A stretch of DNA of 64,000 bases from an uncultured Clostridia bacterium (GTDB lineage Bacteria > Bacillota > Clostridia > Christensenellales > UBA3700): positions 154,701 to 218,700 of the forward strand of contig CAMBZZ010000001.1 of NCBI GenBank assembly GCA_945872615.1. Reading direction: 5' to 3'. Position numbers and translations under genes: made by a program. Under the pieces are notes generated by a model. That model saw only the letters and a program-made list of their open reading frames with translations. It was not told the origin of the DNA and did not search any database. Below, piece by piece: positions 1 to 8,641 of the stretch (the stretch's first letter is position 1; every line of letters starts with the position of its first letter).

Positions 1-246
1 TGTTGCGTAAGTTACGATGCCGCTATCCCAATCCACGGTACCCGCGGTAGCTACCCCTATCTTGTCGACTTTGGAGAGGTCAAAGTGCTTGATTGCCTTG
101 ACGATATTGCCTACGATAATCTCCGCTCCCTTGTCGCCTTGGGTGGGCGTGGAAAAGCTTTGCAGTATCGTATATCTACCTTCTTCTACGCTTATGAGCG
201 CGGACTTGATGCTCGTACCGCCTACGTCAACGCCTACCGTCAACAT
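1..246 (-). CDS. ROK-family sugar kinase, N-terminal part (probable N-acetylmannosamine kinase)
   Basis: Reading the minus strand from an ATG at 246 gives a protein beginning MLTVGVDVGGTSIKSALIS, the classic N-terminal ATP-binding motif (DxGGTxxK) of ROK kinases, followed by a segment with VATAGTVDWDSG typical of the family. It runs off the window, so only about 82 residues are visible and the DNA-binding or zinc motif region cannot be checked. The start overlaps the end of nanE by 7 bp, so the two are translationally coupled. In this context the likely reaction is ATP-dependent phosphorylation of N-acetylmannosamine, making the substrate of NanE. The ROK assignment is direct; the ManNAc specificity is inferred from the neighbours. 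Confidence 0.85.
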   Translation of the reverse strand, partial: MLTVGVDVGGTSIKSALISVEEGRYTILQSFSTPTQGDKGAEIIVGNIVKAIKHFDLSKVDKIGVATAGTVDWDSGIVTYAT

Positions 247-917
247 AATTCGAGCGCTCCGACGAAACGCTTGGTGATGTCGGTAGGACGGGTGATTGCA
301 GTGCCCACTACTATAGAATATACGCCCGTCTTGCTAACTTTGGCTATCTGGTCTCTCTCCCATATTCCGCCCTCGGCTATGATATGCGCCTTAGGGAACT
401 TGACTACCAGCTTTTTCAAAAAGTCGTAGTCGGGTATGTTGACGCCCTTGGTTGCCGGCGTGTACCCTCTCATCGTTGAGCCGATATAATCGAAGCCCAA
501 CTCGTACGCGTACTCGGCGTTAGTCATATCGTCCACGTCCGCCATAATCTCCACCGTAGGTGCGTTGGCTCTGATATAAGCCACGAGGTCGGCTAGTTTC
601 TCTCCGTTAGGTCTTGTCCTACCCGTGCAGTCCAATGCGATGACCTCGCAACCCGAAGTCAACAACTGCTTGACTTCCGTCAACGTAGGAGTTATGTAGA
701 CGGGAGAGTCGGGATAGACCGCTTTGATTATTCCGATGACGGGCAGGTCCACTCTAGCCTTGATAGACTTTATATCTTCTACGCCGTTGGCTCTGATACC
801 CACCGCTCCGCCTTGCGCTGCCGCATAGGCAAAATGTTGCATTATGCCAAGTCCGTACAAGGATTCTCCTTGCACCGCCTGACAAGAAACGATTAGTCCT
901 CTATTTAAATTAGGCAT
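240..917 (-). CDS. nanE: N-acetylmannosamine-6-phosphate 2-epimerase
   Basis: A 225-residue TIM-barrel protein converting ManNAc-6-P to GlcNAc-6-P in sialic acid breakdown. Family motifs are present in order: VSCQAVQGESLYG near the N-terminus, GVRANGVEDI-like (here GIRANGVEDI), the GIIK segment holding the catalytic lysine, ALDCTGRTRPNG, MADVDDMTNAEYA, IIAEGGIW (catalytic Glu) and VVGTAITRP at the end. Length is normal for NanE. The ATG at 917 follows AAAGGAG. It overlaps the sialidase stop by 8 bp and the ROK kinase start by 7 bp, so this is a tightly coupled operon. Confidence 0.95.
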   Translation of the reverse strand: MPNLNRGLIVSCQAVQGESLYGLGIMQHFAYAAAQGGAVGIRANGVEDIKSIKARVDLPVIGIIKAVYPDSPVYITPTLTEVKQLLTSGCEVIALDCTGRTRPNGEKLADLVAYIRANAPTVEIMADVDDMTNAEYAYELGFDYIGSTMRGYTPATKGVNIPDYDFLKKLVVKFPKAHIIAEGGIWERDQIAKVSKTGVYSIVVGTAITRPTDITKRFVGALELC

Positions 918-2220
918 TGCTATTCTCCTTTATCCAATCGAGACTTACTATGGTCCAGTCTATACTTTCGTGCATGGTACTTGGCTCGAACAATACACCG
1001 ATGTCTCCGCTAGGCAACTGCGCCATACTACTATACACAAACTCCCCATCGCGCAAAGTAGCGCTGTACTTCCACGTCTTACCCTCGTCGTAGGACAGTC
1101 TAATCACGCCGTTGCGACGCTTCTTGGTGTCGGCGGCATTGAGGAAAACCACGCAAGGTTTGTCGCCGTCCATGGCGTTGATGACGGACAACTGGCATAT
1201 GCTCTGCTTGAGAGTGTCGTCAAAACGGAAGCCCGTCCAACTCTCACCTCCGTCGTAACTGTCGGCTACGGCAACCCTCTTTTTGTTGCTGTGATTGCGC
1301 ATAAAAAGTCTAAGTCCGCCGTCTTGTAAATTTATCAGTTGGCTCTCGGACAAACATTCGTGCGGTAAGACGCCCTTGTCCTTGTAACTAAACAATCCCA
1401 GCCTCTTGCGACAATGGGTAGGGGTGTCGCCCGTCTTCCAACTATTGCCCCCGTCGTCGCTGTATATGACGGCACAAGATAGTTTTAGCACTCTGCCTTT
1501 GCCCTTGTTGTAATATATCGGGAATACCAATCTACCCGCGTACTCGCCTTTAGCTATCTTCACGCCCACCCCGGGACCCGTGCCGATAAAGTTCATATCA
1601 TCGGTCTTGACTTGTCTGTTGAGACATACCGGTTTGGACCAAGTAAGTCCGTCGTCGTCGCTATAACACAACATTAGATAGAACGTTTCTTCTTCTTTGA
1701 ATATGCCGTCTCCGATAAAAATATTGGACACGTATTGACTTTTTTGATATATATTGCCGTCATCGTCTATCTCGTAATCGGTGACGGTATCGCCCGAATA
1801 GAGTTTGCCGTCCCTTGCCGTATATCTCTCGCCTCGACCTATTACGTATCTTCCACCTTGTTCGTCTTCGCCCACTCCGCTTGAGCAGTTGAGTATACCG
1901 ACACCCGAAGGAGTGTGGTCATACAGCATAAATATTCTACCTTTTTCTTCGTCGTAGAGCAACGTCGGGTCGATTGCCGCAGAGGCGTTGAGCTTGCTCT
2001 CCCCGTATTCTTGGACGGCAACTATCTTGTCTCCCCAAGTCTTGCCACCGTCCAAAGAACGCCTAACTACTTTGTCTATTCGATTGGGATTGTCACCACC
2101 ACCGTAGTGTCTTTCGTCGGCGCAAGCAACTACCACGCCATTAGCCGTAACGACCACGGCGGGTATCCTATAATTGCCTTGTCCGCAACTCTCCTTGTCG
2201 AATAGTTTGATAAACTCCAT
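910..2220 (-). CDS. Sialidase (GH33 exo-alpha-sialidase), apparently without a signal peptide
   Basis: About 436 residues from the ATG at 2220, chosen because it follows AGGTGA and lies 2 bp after the upstream stop; an earlier in-frame start would overlap the previous gene. The YRIP motif near residue 20 corresponds to the FRIP motif of bacterial sialidases, and there are at least five Asp-box (SxDxGxTW-like) repeats: RSLDGGKTW, YSDDDGLTW, YSDDGGNSW, DSYDGGESW and LSYDEGKTW. It would cleave terminal sialic acid from glycoconjugates. No hydrophobic leader is visible, so the enzyme may be cytoplasmic and act on imported oligosaccharides, or leave the cell another way. It belongs to the nanE operon. 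Confidence 0.92.
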   Translation of the reverse strand: MEFIKLFDKESCGQGNYRIPAVVVTANGVVVACADERHYGGGDNPNRIDKVVRRSLDGGKTWGDKIVAVQEYGESKLNASAAIDPTLLYDEEKGRIFMLYDHTPSGVGILNCSSGVGEDEQGGRYVIGRGERYTARDGKLYSGDTVTDYEIDDDGNIYQKSQYVSNIFIGDGIFKEEETFYLMLCYSDDDGLTWSKPVCLNRQVKTDDMNFIGTGPGVGVKIAKGEYAGRLVFPIYYNKGKGRVLKLSCAVIYSDDGGNSWKTGDTPTHCRKRLGLFSYKDKGVLPHECLSESQLINLQDGGLRLFMRNHSNKKRVAVADSYDGGESWTGFRFDDTLKQSICQLSVINAMDGDKPCVVFLNAADTKKRRNGVIRLSYDEGKTWKYSATLRDGEFVYSSMAQLPSGDIGVLFEPSTMHESIDWTIVSLDWIKENSNA

Positions 2221-2222
2221 AT

Positions 2223-3101
2223 TCACCTGCCCACCGTCATAGACCAACGGTAACTATACGTTTGTTGCGGCTGCAACGACATTATGCCTATCTTTTTGCT
2301 CAGTTCCCTCTCCGGCTCGGCATAGTCGGGAAGTGCAAGCCACGGCTCTATACAATAATAACCGCCTTTATTTTCCCAGCTCCACAAACCGAGATTAGGC
2401 GTAGCGCCTAAATCGAATATTATGCTTACGCCGTCCTTGCGTACCAATGTAAAATGCGAAAAATCCGCACCCGTAAGAATGACGGTAGGATATTGTCGCA
2501 TAAGCTCTTTGGTCAACGAGAGCTTGCTAAATTTATTCCACTTCTCTCTGCCCAATATAAATTTGCCGTCTTGCAAGGTCAAGTTGTAAGGCTCGATAGG
2601 CGAGCCGAAATCCAGATAGTTGCCGCTTAGGTCGTCAATCTCGCCCATATCGACGCAAGGCAAAGCTATAGCGGGATGCGCCCCAAGACCAAAATACATC
2701 GTCTTGTCGTCGACGTTGGTCACCGTCATAGTCGTGACGAGCGTATCTCCGTCAAGCTTGCGGGTTACGCTGAAGTCAAACTTGTAAGGATAACGCGCAA
2801 GAGTAGCCTCGTCGTAAGTCAAACGCAAAGTCACGCTATCTTGCGTATGCTCCGTCACTTGAAAAGTCGAATAGTCGCTTAGACCGTGTATGTTCATCTC
2901 ATAGCGCTTGCCGTCGACGGTATAATAGCCGTCTTTGAGCCTGCCGACGAAGGGAAACAGTATCACGTCCTTATCCGTCCAGCTGTCGGAGCTGCCTTGC
3001 CACAACAGTTCTCTACCCTCGGTAATATCAAAAAAACTATCGAGCGTGCCACCCTCTTCGTCTACGACGACTTGCAATTTACCATTGGAAATGCTCTTCA
3101 T
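2223..3101 (-). CDS. Aldose 1-epimerase family protein (galactose mutarotase-like, LacX type)
   Basis: A 292-residue beta-sandwich protein of the aldose-1-epimerase family. Visible marks are the LFPFVGRLKDG segment near residue 50, NIHGL near residue 71 (the substrate histidine region), GLGAHPAI near residue 144 and YYCIEPW near the C-terminus, matching the LacX/YihR branch. It is the first gene of the sialidase-nanE-kinase operon, has a strong GGGGGAATT ribosome site, and sits behind a promoter at 3129-3157. The context suggests mutarotation of sialic acid or a derived amino sugar, but the substrate is inferred. Confidence 0.85.
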   Translation of the reverse strand: MKSISNGKLQVVVDEEGGTLDSFFDITEGRELLWQGSSDSWTDKDVILFPFVGRLKDGYYTVDGKRYEMNIHGLSDYSTFQVTEHTQDSVTLRLTYDEATLARYPYKFDFSVTRKLDGDTLVTTMTVTNVDDKTMYFGLGAHPAIALPCVDMGEIDDLSGNYLDFGSPIEPYNLTLQDGKFILGREKWNKFSKLSLTKELMRQYPTVILTGADFSHFTLVRKDGVSIIFDLGATPNLGLWSWENKGGYYCIEPWLALPDYAEPERELSKKIGIMSLQPQQTYSYRWSMTVGR

Positions 3102-3128
3102 AATTCCCCCTACCTTTGTCTACAAAAT

Positions 3129-3157
3129 ATTATAGCACAAGCGAGTGACAAAAACAA
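3129..3157 (-). promoter_or_regulatory. Promoter of the sialic acid operon
   Basis: On the minus strand a TATAAT -10 box (3129-3134) lies 17 bp from a weak TTGTTT -35, about 30 bp upstream of the first gene of the operon. Just beyond it is an imperfect inverted repeat, CAATAT/ATATTG, around 3151-3174, which could be an operator. Confidence 0.6.
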
Positions 3158-3184
3158 TATATGTAAATAATATTGTTGCCCTAC

Positions 3185-3213
3185 TTGCAAGCAAAAAATT
3201 ATGAGTGTATAAT
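3185..3213 (+). promoter_or_regulatory. Promoter of the M29 aminopeptidase gene
   Basis: TTGCAA (3185-3190), a 17-bp spacer and a perfect TATAAT (3208-3213), 18 bp upstream of the start codon at 3232 with GAGGAG between them. It is divergent from the sialic acid operon promoter. Confidence 0.7.
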
Positions 3214-3231
3214 AACTTCGAGGAGAATGAT

Positions 3232-4461
3232 ATGAACAAAAAGTTGCTAAATAAATATGCAAAAACCGTAGTAAAGGTGGGCGTAAACCTCCAAAAAGGC
3301 GACGACCTGGTCATCAACACCACCGTGGACGGAATAACCTTAGCCAGAGAAATTGCCGAGTGCGCTTACAAGGCGGGCGCAAAACGCGTCGATATTCAGT
3401 TCGGCGATGAAAAGATAAGGAGATTGGACTATCTCTATCAGTCAGAGCAAGATTTGACGACACTACCTCAATGGCTCATCGACCGTAGCAACGATATGGT
3501 GGACAGAAAGGCGTGCTACGTGGCAATTTTGGCAGAAGATCCCGACGCTTACGTAGGAATAGACGAGGACTTGATTGCCAAAGTTGCGCGCGCAAGACAT
3601 ATTGCGCTAAAACGTTATTACGACGCCGCAACCGGCAACGAAATAAGGTGGTGTCTATGCGCCGTTCCAAGCAAGGAATGGGCAAAAAAAATATTCCCCG
3701 ACCTACCCGCAAACAAAGCGGTGGACAAACTGTGGAAGATGATTGCTATCACCATGCGCCTCGACCAAAAAGACCCCGTCAAAGCATGGCAATTACACAA
3801 TGAGCGCCTTGCCGTTTTGAGCGAATACTTGACCAAAAAGCAATTTTGCAAACTGCACTTGACGACGGAATTGGGTACGGATTTGGAAGTAGGCATGCCT
3901 AATGGATATTACTTTAGCGGCGGACACGAGATGAGCCGTGACGGCGTGGACTTTACCGCCAATATGCCTACCGAAGAAGTCTTTTCGTTGCCTCATAGAG
4001 AGAAGGTGAACGGCGTGGTCTATTCCTCTATGCCTTTGGTGCACAACGGCAACACCGCGGACGAATTTTGGCTGAGATTGGAAAAGGGAAAAATCGTAGA
4101 CTACGGCGCAAAACAAGGACTTAACACCCTCAAAGGCATCATAGAAAGCGACGAAGGAAGCCGTTATCTCGGCGAGATTGCTATCGTGCAATACGACTCG
4201 CCTATCCGCAGCCTAAATACGCTGTTCTACAACACTTTATTTGACGAAAACGCAAGTTGCCACCTAGCTATCGGCGAAGCTTATCCTATGATAGAGGGCG
4301 TAGAAAATATGGACGAGGAAACCAGAAAACAACGCGGTATCAACACGTCATGCACCCACGTGGACTTTATGATAGGCACCAGAGATATGACGATAATAGG
4401 CGAGGATTGCGACGGCAACCAAACGATTATTATGCAAAACGGTAATCTGGTCTGCGTGTGA
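3232..4461 (+). CDS. Aminopeptidase, M29 family (AmpS/aminopeptidase T type)
   Basis: A 409-residue cytoplasmic metallo-aminopeptidase that removes N-terminal residues from peptides. The start at 3232 follows GAGGAG at a good distance; an upstream in-frame ATG at 3205 lacks a ribosome site. Family features include the N-terminal LNKYAKTVVKVGVNLQKGD, the metal-binding stretch NMPTEEVFSLPH, DENASCHLAIGEAY with a conserved His, and THVDFMIG near the C-terminus carrying the last His and Asp ligands. Length matches M29 peptidases. It stands alone between a clear promoter and a strong terminator. Confidence 0.93.
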   Translation: MNKKLLNKYAKTVVKVGVNLQKGDDLVINTTVDGITLAREIAECAYKAGAKRVDIQFGDEKIRRLDYLYQSEQDLTTLPQWLIDRSNDMVDRKACYVAILAEDPDAYVGIDEDLIAKVARARHIALKRYYDAATGNEIRWCLCAVPSKEWAKKIFPDLPANKAVDKLWKMIAITMRLDQKDPVKAWQLHNERLAVLSEYLTKKQFCKLHLTTELGTDLEVGMPNGYYFSGGHEMSRDGVDFTANMPTEEVFSLPHREKVNGVVYSSMPLVHNGNTADEFWLRLEKGKIVDYGAKQGLNTLKGIIESDEGSRYLGEIAIVQYDSPIRSLNTLFYNTLFDENASCHLAIGEAYPMIEGVENMDEETRKQRGINTSCTHVDFMIGTRDMTIIGEDCDGNQTIIMQNGNLVCV

Positions 4462-4481
4462 TTATACGAGCAAAAAAATAC

Positions 4482-4508
4482 AAAAAGCCGATACGTATCG
4501 GCTTTTTT
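4482..4508. terminator. Rho-independent terminator containing the CGATACGTATCG palindrome
   Basis: A perfect hairpin, AAAAAGCCGATAC with its complement, flanked by A and T runs, so it can serve both the aminopeptidase (plus) and birA (minus). Its core is a copy of the 12-bp palindrome CGATACGTATCG (4489-4500), seen at three other intergenic places here. Confidence 0.85.
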
Positions 4509-4556
4509 TGTTTAAACGTCGATTGTTCGATATTACTTTTCTACAGATTGAGATTG

Positions 4557-5339
4557 TTACTTGCCGATTACGCTATCGTGCAAAGTCACCTCTCCGCTAT
4601 TGAGCGATACGACGCGCTCGCCGCAGTCTACGACGAGATTTGCTCTGTCGTCTATATCGAGCACTTTGCCGTGGTAAGCTTTGCCGTTGAAGACGAAATC
4701 AACGTAGTTGCCTATGAGCATCGAGCGTTGTTTGTACTCGCTGAGGAAGTCTGCGCAAGTCAATTCTTCCGCTATTGCCATAACTTCTCGATAAATCTCG
4801 GCAATTAGCAAGTTGCGGTCAAGGTCGTTGTCATCGTAGAGATATGCTATCTTGCCGACAATGTCGTCGGGTATAGGTAAGTCGGGTTGTTGAGCGTTGA
4901 TGCCTATGCCGACTATTACGCTGTCGACGCTGTCGCTGTCAGCCCTTGCGTTGCACATTATACCGCCGACCTTTTTACCCGAAAGATAGAGGTCGTTGAC
5001 CCATTTGATTTGGAGGTCAATGCCGCAAACCTTGTCCACGGCTCTTGCCACGGCAACGGCGACCGCGGGAGTAATAAGCCCCGCTTGCTCCATATTGCAG
5101 TTCACCTTGACTGCCATACTCATATATATGCCGTAGCCCGCCGGCGAAAAAAATCTTCTACCTTCTATTCTACCCTTGCCCGCGGTCTGTTCTTCCGCCA
5201 CTACGAGCAGTCCTTCTACGAAGGTGTCGCGCAACAACTGCTCTATATAATCGTTGGTCGAAGTGGCCGTGTCCAATACGACCACTTGCGCGCCCGTCAT
5301 TTCTTGAAGTCTATTTTGGTTGAGCGGTACGAATTTCAT
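4557..5339 (-). CDS. birA: Biotin--[acetyl-CoA-carboxylase] ligase, single-function
   Basis: A 260-residue biotin protein ligase that activates biotin to biotinyl-AMP and transfers it to a carrier lysine. Visible motifs: TATSTNDYIEQ near residue 25, the biotinyl-AMP loop AEEQTAGKGRIEGRRF (GRGRxGR type), IYMSMAV, IKWVNDLYLSGKKVGGIM and VIVGIGINAQQ, then the C-terminal SH3-like domain. There is no N-terminal winged helix, so it is not the repressor form. The start at 5339 (MKFVPLN) was chosen because GAGGTAAC precedes it; a longer reading to 5372 has no ribosome site. No biotin-carrier gene is nearby. Confidence 0.93.
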   Translation of the reverse strand: MKFVPLNQNRLQEMTGAQVVVLDTATSTNDYIEQLLRDTFVEGLLVVAEEQTAGKGRIEGRRFFSPAGYGIYMSMAVKVNCNMEQAGLITPAVAVAVARAVDKVCGIDLQIKWVNDLYLSGKKVGGIMCNARADSDSVDSVIVGIGINAQQPDLPIPDDIVGKIAYLYDDNDLDRNLLIAEIYREVMAIAEELTCADFLSEYKQRSMLIGNYVDFVFNGKAYHGKVLDIDDRANLVVDCGERVVSLNSGEVTLHDSVIGK

Positions 5340-5425
5340 AGTTACCTCGCTAAGTTTATTTTGCCGTCTCACGACGCCAAACAGAATATCGTTTCGACAA
5401 TGCCATTAGCAGCCAATGCTAATAA

Positions 5426-5451
5426 GAAAAAATCGCTCTCATACGAGAGCG
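5426..5451 (-). terminator. Terminator of the small membrane protein gene
   Basis: CGCTCTC-ATAC-GAGAGCG hairpin (5434-5451); on the minus strand it is followed by a run of Ts. Confidence 0.8.
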
Positions 5452-5464
5452 ACCTCGATTTGTC

Positions 5465-5695
5465 TTATACCAATACCAAGAGTTTGTTCTTGACAATGAT
5501 GGAAATCAAGTCGATAATCCAAAAGAGTGGAGCAAGAATTACGTTGAGTACGATACCCAAAATGTTTCTTCTCTGTGCTCTGATAATGATACCCAAAATG
5601 AGGTTGGTGATAGGAATAATAGCAAGAATAATGCTGATTATGTAGCCCAAACCAAAATATCCGCCGCCGGACTTGCTAGATTTTTTCTTTGCCAT
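5465..5695 (-). CDS. Small membrane protein, two hydrophobic segments
   Basis: A 76-residue protein with a basic, Ser/Gly-rich head (MAKKKSSKSGGGYFG) and two long hydrophobic stretches (about residues 16-36 and 44-68) separated by RAQRRN. It has a strong AAAGGAG site, a TTGAAA-17-TATAAT promoter upstream near 5724-5752, and its own terminator. I do not recognise a specific family. The monocistronic layout with full signals supports a real gene. Confidence 0.7.
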   Translation of the reverse strand: MAKKKSSKSGGGYFGLGYIISIILAIIPITNLILGIIIRAQRRNILGIVLNVILAPLFWIIDLISIIVKNKLLVLV

Positions 5696-5902
5696 ATGCG
5701 TATTCTCCTTTTTTTCTATATATCATTATATCGTAGTCTTACGCTTTTTTCAATAAATATCAAAAATTTTTTTGACGTTTTTGCAACAATTTTGTTTGGC
5801 TCAAAGTTACGGTTGTTGTCAATAGCACCAACTTTTGAATTGATTGCTTGCGGTTATATCTGCGACCGATATTATCGACTCAAGCGACACCTATTAGAAA
5901 AC

Positions 5903-5929
5903 AAAAAGCAAGGTTACCCTTGCCTTTTG
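5903..5929 (-). terminator. Terminator of the feo operon
   Basis: AAAAGCAAGG-TTAC-CCTTGCCTTTT hairpin directly downstream of the small Cys-rich gene; T-rich on the minus-strand 3' side. Confidence 0.8.
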
Positions 5930-5944
5930 TACCAACAATTCAGA

Positions 5945-6097
5945 TTATGATTTATGCGACTTGTCGTGACAACATTTGCAACGAGTGCAATCGCCACAAC
6001 ACGTTTTGCCCTTTTTCTTGGCGATTATTCGGTAGACGGTTACGCCTACTACGATAACAACCGCAAATACAATTATAAAAATTTCTATCGCTTTCAT
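5945..6097 (-). CDS. FeoB-associated Cys-rich membrane protein (50 aa)
   Basis: A 50-residue protein below usual length cut-offs. Its ATG at 6097 overlaps the feoB stop codon (ATGA), so it is coupled to feoB. It has one N-terminal transmembrane helix (about residues 4-21, IEIFIIVFAVVIVVGVTV), a basic stretch RIIAKKKGK, then the cysteine cluster CCGDCTRCKCCH. This is the layout of the FeoB-associated Cys-rich membrane proteins of Firmicutes, thought to help ferrous iron passage or binding at the FeoB pore; the exact role is not established. A terminator follows, so it is the last gene of feoA-feoB-this gene. Confidence 0.9.
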   Translation of the reverse strand: MKAIEIFIIVFAVVIVVGVTVYRIIAKKKGKTCCGDCTRCKCCHDKSHKS

Positions 6098-8361
6098 ACC
6101 TTTCTCCTATTAGGCAATTTGATTTTGCCCTTGTTGTATAGCACTATCGACGTCACGACTACCGCTACCAACGCCGCGAAGATAAACGCCGTCCACCAAT
6201 ACGTGCCGATAAGATATATAGCACTCGACACAAGGAAGGAGGTGCATACCCAATAGATGACCGTGTTGCGGAATGCGTGCTCGAAGTTGAGTTCCGCCTT
6301 AGCCGTTGCCACCGCCGCAAAACACGGTATCGTCAACATGTTGAAGGCGATAAACGCTATAAGCGCAGGTATGGTAACGCCCGTCATCTCTATCATTTGG
6401 ACTACGCTATCCACTCCTTCGAGAGCCTCGTCGGCAACGAAGCCCGAAACGATACAAGCGGCGAGCGTGCCAAACGTGGCAATGACGTTTTCTTTGGCGA
6501 TAAGCCCCGTAACCGCCGCTACTGCAAATACCCAACCGAATGCGCCCGCTTGTTTGCCAAAGCCGAGTGGCGTAAAGATAGGTTGCACAAGTTGTCCGAT
6601 GCCCGCGAGTATGCTCTCGTTGATGCGCTCGTCTTCGAGGAACGTCCAGTTGAAACTAAAGTGCGAAACAAACCATATCACTATCGTGGAAGCAAGAATT
6701 ATTGTAAAGGCTTTGGTGATAAAGTGCTTGGCTTTGTCCCATAGCAAGAGCATGGTGTTTTTGAATTGCGGACGCCTGTAAGCAGGCAACTCCATAATAA
6801 ACGGAGAACTGTCGCCTTGCATGGTGGTGTTGCGCATAAGCATAACGCTGAGCAAAGCGACGATTATGCCGAGCAGATACATCGAATAGGTGATGAGATC
6901 GGCATTGCCTACCCCAAACTTGATGACTATAGCGCCTGCGATTGCCGTCAAAATCGGCACCTTGGCTCCGCAACTAAAGAACGGTATTACCCTAATGGTC
7001 GCTACTTTTTCTTTTTTGTCGCTGAGCGTGCGGGTGTTGATCATAGCGGGAACGGAACAACCGAAGCCCATTATCATAGGAATAAACGCTCTGCCCGACA
7101 AACCGAACTTTTTGAAAATTTTGTCAAGTATAAAGGCAACTCTCGCCATATATCCGCTGTCTTCCAAAATAGAGAAGAAAAGGAACAACACGAGAATTTG
7201 CGGCAAGAAAGAGAGTATGGCGAATATTCCGCCAAGCACGCCGTCGCAAACCAATCCAATAGCCCACGACGCAAGTCCCGCACTCTCCATTGCGCCCCTA
7301 ATCGCATCTCCGAGAGCCGTCGTCGCGACTTCCATCAGTCCTTGCAAAACTACGCCGATAGAATTGATACCTCCGTCACCGAATACTCCCTCGAACACCG
7401 TGCCTTGACAAGATACCCAACCCTCGGGCAAAAGTCCGCCTATAAACAAGAAGTTTTCGGAAAAAGTAAGGTGGAATATTGCAAACATTATAACCAAAAA
7501 TATAGGAATACCCCATACCTTATGAGTAAGCACTCTGTCTATCTTGTTGGCTTGCTCCATCTTGACGCTAGACTGACTGTGAGGATTGCGCCTCAGAATT
7601 TTGGGCATTCTCGCCGTGATATATCTATATCGTGCGTCGGCTATGAGCGCCTCGAAGTCTCCCGCAAACTTGTCGTCCACGAAGGTCTTACGAAACTCCT
7701 CGACCATTTTGGAGGCTTGAGGGTGATTTTTGATTTCCAACTCGTCACTCTCCACCAGTTTGACGGCGTGGAAGAGCGGATTGTCCACTCCCGCGCCTTG
7801 CATACCTATAGAGCAGTCTCCTATAAGGTGAATGAGCGCCGTATCCTGCAATACAGTCGTTGCCGTTCGAGGGCTTAGGCACTCGCCTATTGCCATCTCC
7901 ATAAGTTCGGCAAGCCCTTGCTCCTTGAGCGCGGATATTGCAACGACTCTCAGCCCCATAGCTTCTTCCAATGCCTTTACGTCGATTTTGTCACCGTTCT
8001 TCTCCACTTCGTCCATCATATTGAGCGCAATGACGATAGGTACGTCTATCTCCATAATTTGAGTGGTAAGATATAGATTGCGCTCCAAGTTGGTGGCGTC
8101 TACTATGTTGATGACGCAGTCGGGCTTTTGGTCAAGAATAAAGTTGCGCGAAACTACCTCTTCGTCGGTATATGGCGACAAAGAATATATGCCCGGTAAG
8201 TCTATGATTTGTACGGGCTCACTCGCCTTTTTGTATACGCCTTCCTTTTTGTCGACAGTCACCCCCGGCCAGTTGCCGACGTGCGCCGTAGAGCCGGTCA
8301 AAGAATTGAACAAAGTGGTCTTTCCACAGTTGGGGTTGCCCACCAAAGCAAACTTTTTCAT
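6094..8361 (-). CDS. feoB: Ferrous iron transporter B
   Basis: A 755-residue Fe(II) transporter with an N-terminal G domain and a polytopic membrane domain. GTPase motifs are clear: G1 GNPNCGKT at residues 8-15, the NWPGVTVDKKEG switch region, G3 DLPG, G4 NMMD near residue 114 and G5 SAL. The membrane part contains two GATE-type segments, one around GRAFIPMIMGFGCSVPAM and a second around the mirrored ELPAYRRP and FGWVFA regions. Length is normal. It overlaps feoA by 4 bp upstream and the Cys-rich gene downstream by 4 bp. Confidence 0.97.
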   Translation of the reverse strand: MKKFALVGNPNCGKTTLFNSLTGSTAHVGNWPGVTVDKKEGVYKKASEPVQIIDLPGIYSLSPYTDEEVVSRNFILDQKPDCVINIVDATNLERNLYLTTQIMEIDVPIVIALNMMDEVEKNGDKIDVKALEEAMGLRVVAISALKEQGLAELMEMAIGECLSPRTATTVLQDTALIHLIGDCSIGMQGAGVDNPLFHAVKLVESDELEIKNHPQASKMVEEFRKTFVDDKFAGDFEALIADARYRYITARMPKILRRNPHSQSSVKMEQANKIDRVLTHKVWGIPIFLVIMFAIFHLTFSENFLFIGGLLPEGWVSCQGTVFEGVFGDGGINSIGVVLQGLMEVATTALGDAIRGAMESAGLASWAIGLVCDGVLGGIFAILSFLPQILVLFLFFSILEDSGYMARVAFILDKIFKKFGLSGRAFIPMIMGFGCSVPAMINTRTLSDKKEKVATIRVIPFFSCGAKVPILTAIAGAIVIKFGVGNADLITYSMYLLGIIVALLSVMLMRNTTMQGDSSPFIMELPAYRRPQFKNTMLLLWDKAKHFITKAFTIILASTIVIWFVSHFSFNWTFLEDERINESILAGIGQLVQPIFTPLGFGKQAGAFGWVFAVAAVTGLIAKENVIATFGTLAACIVSGFVADEALEGVDSVVQMIEMTGVTIPALIAFIAFNMLTIPCFAAVATAKAELNFEHAFRNTVIYWVCTSFLVSSAIYLIGTYWWTAFIFAALVAVVVTSIVLYNKGKIKLPNRRKV

Positions 8362-8603
8362 TTCTTGACCTCCGTAATTATGTTGTCCGCCTCACACTTA
8401 CGCAAAGTAAGTTCGTACCCTCTAAGCATTATCTCGATCGGGTCGCCGAGAGGGGCTTTTTTGCGAAGATAAACTTCGACCGAGGGCGTCACACCCATAT
8501 CGAACAATCTACGCCTAATTCTTTTTTCTCCACCTACGGATACCACTACGCCTCTCTCGCCTATAGCAAACTTACTGAGCGGTTTGGTCTTGTCGTCTTC
8601 CAT
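8358..8603 (-). CDS. feoA: Ferrous iron transport protein A
   Basis: An 81-residue SH3-like protein with the FeoA core: IGERGVVVSVGGEKRIRRRLFDMGVTPSVEV, then KAPLGDPIEIMLRGYELTLRKCEADNI. FeoA is a small cytosolic partner of FeoB. The ATG at 8603 follows AGGAGG. It is first in the operon, behind the promoter at 8671-8699. Confidence 0.95.
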   Translation of the reverse strand: MEDDKTKPLSKFAIGERGVVVSVGGEKRIRRRLFDMGVTPSVEVYLRKKAPLGDPIEIMLRGYELTLRKCEADNIITEVKK

Positions 8604-8641
8604 AGCATCCTCCTAATCTATCGTATTCGCGATATTCCAAA

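Noticed and set aside
6257..7878. Long plus-strand open frames across feoB and elsewhere
   Set aside because: They are antisense shadows of well-supported genes with no family match or ribosome site.
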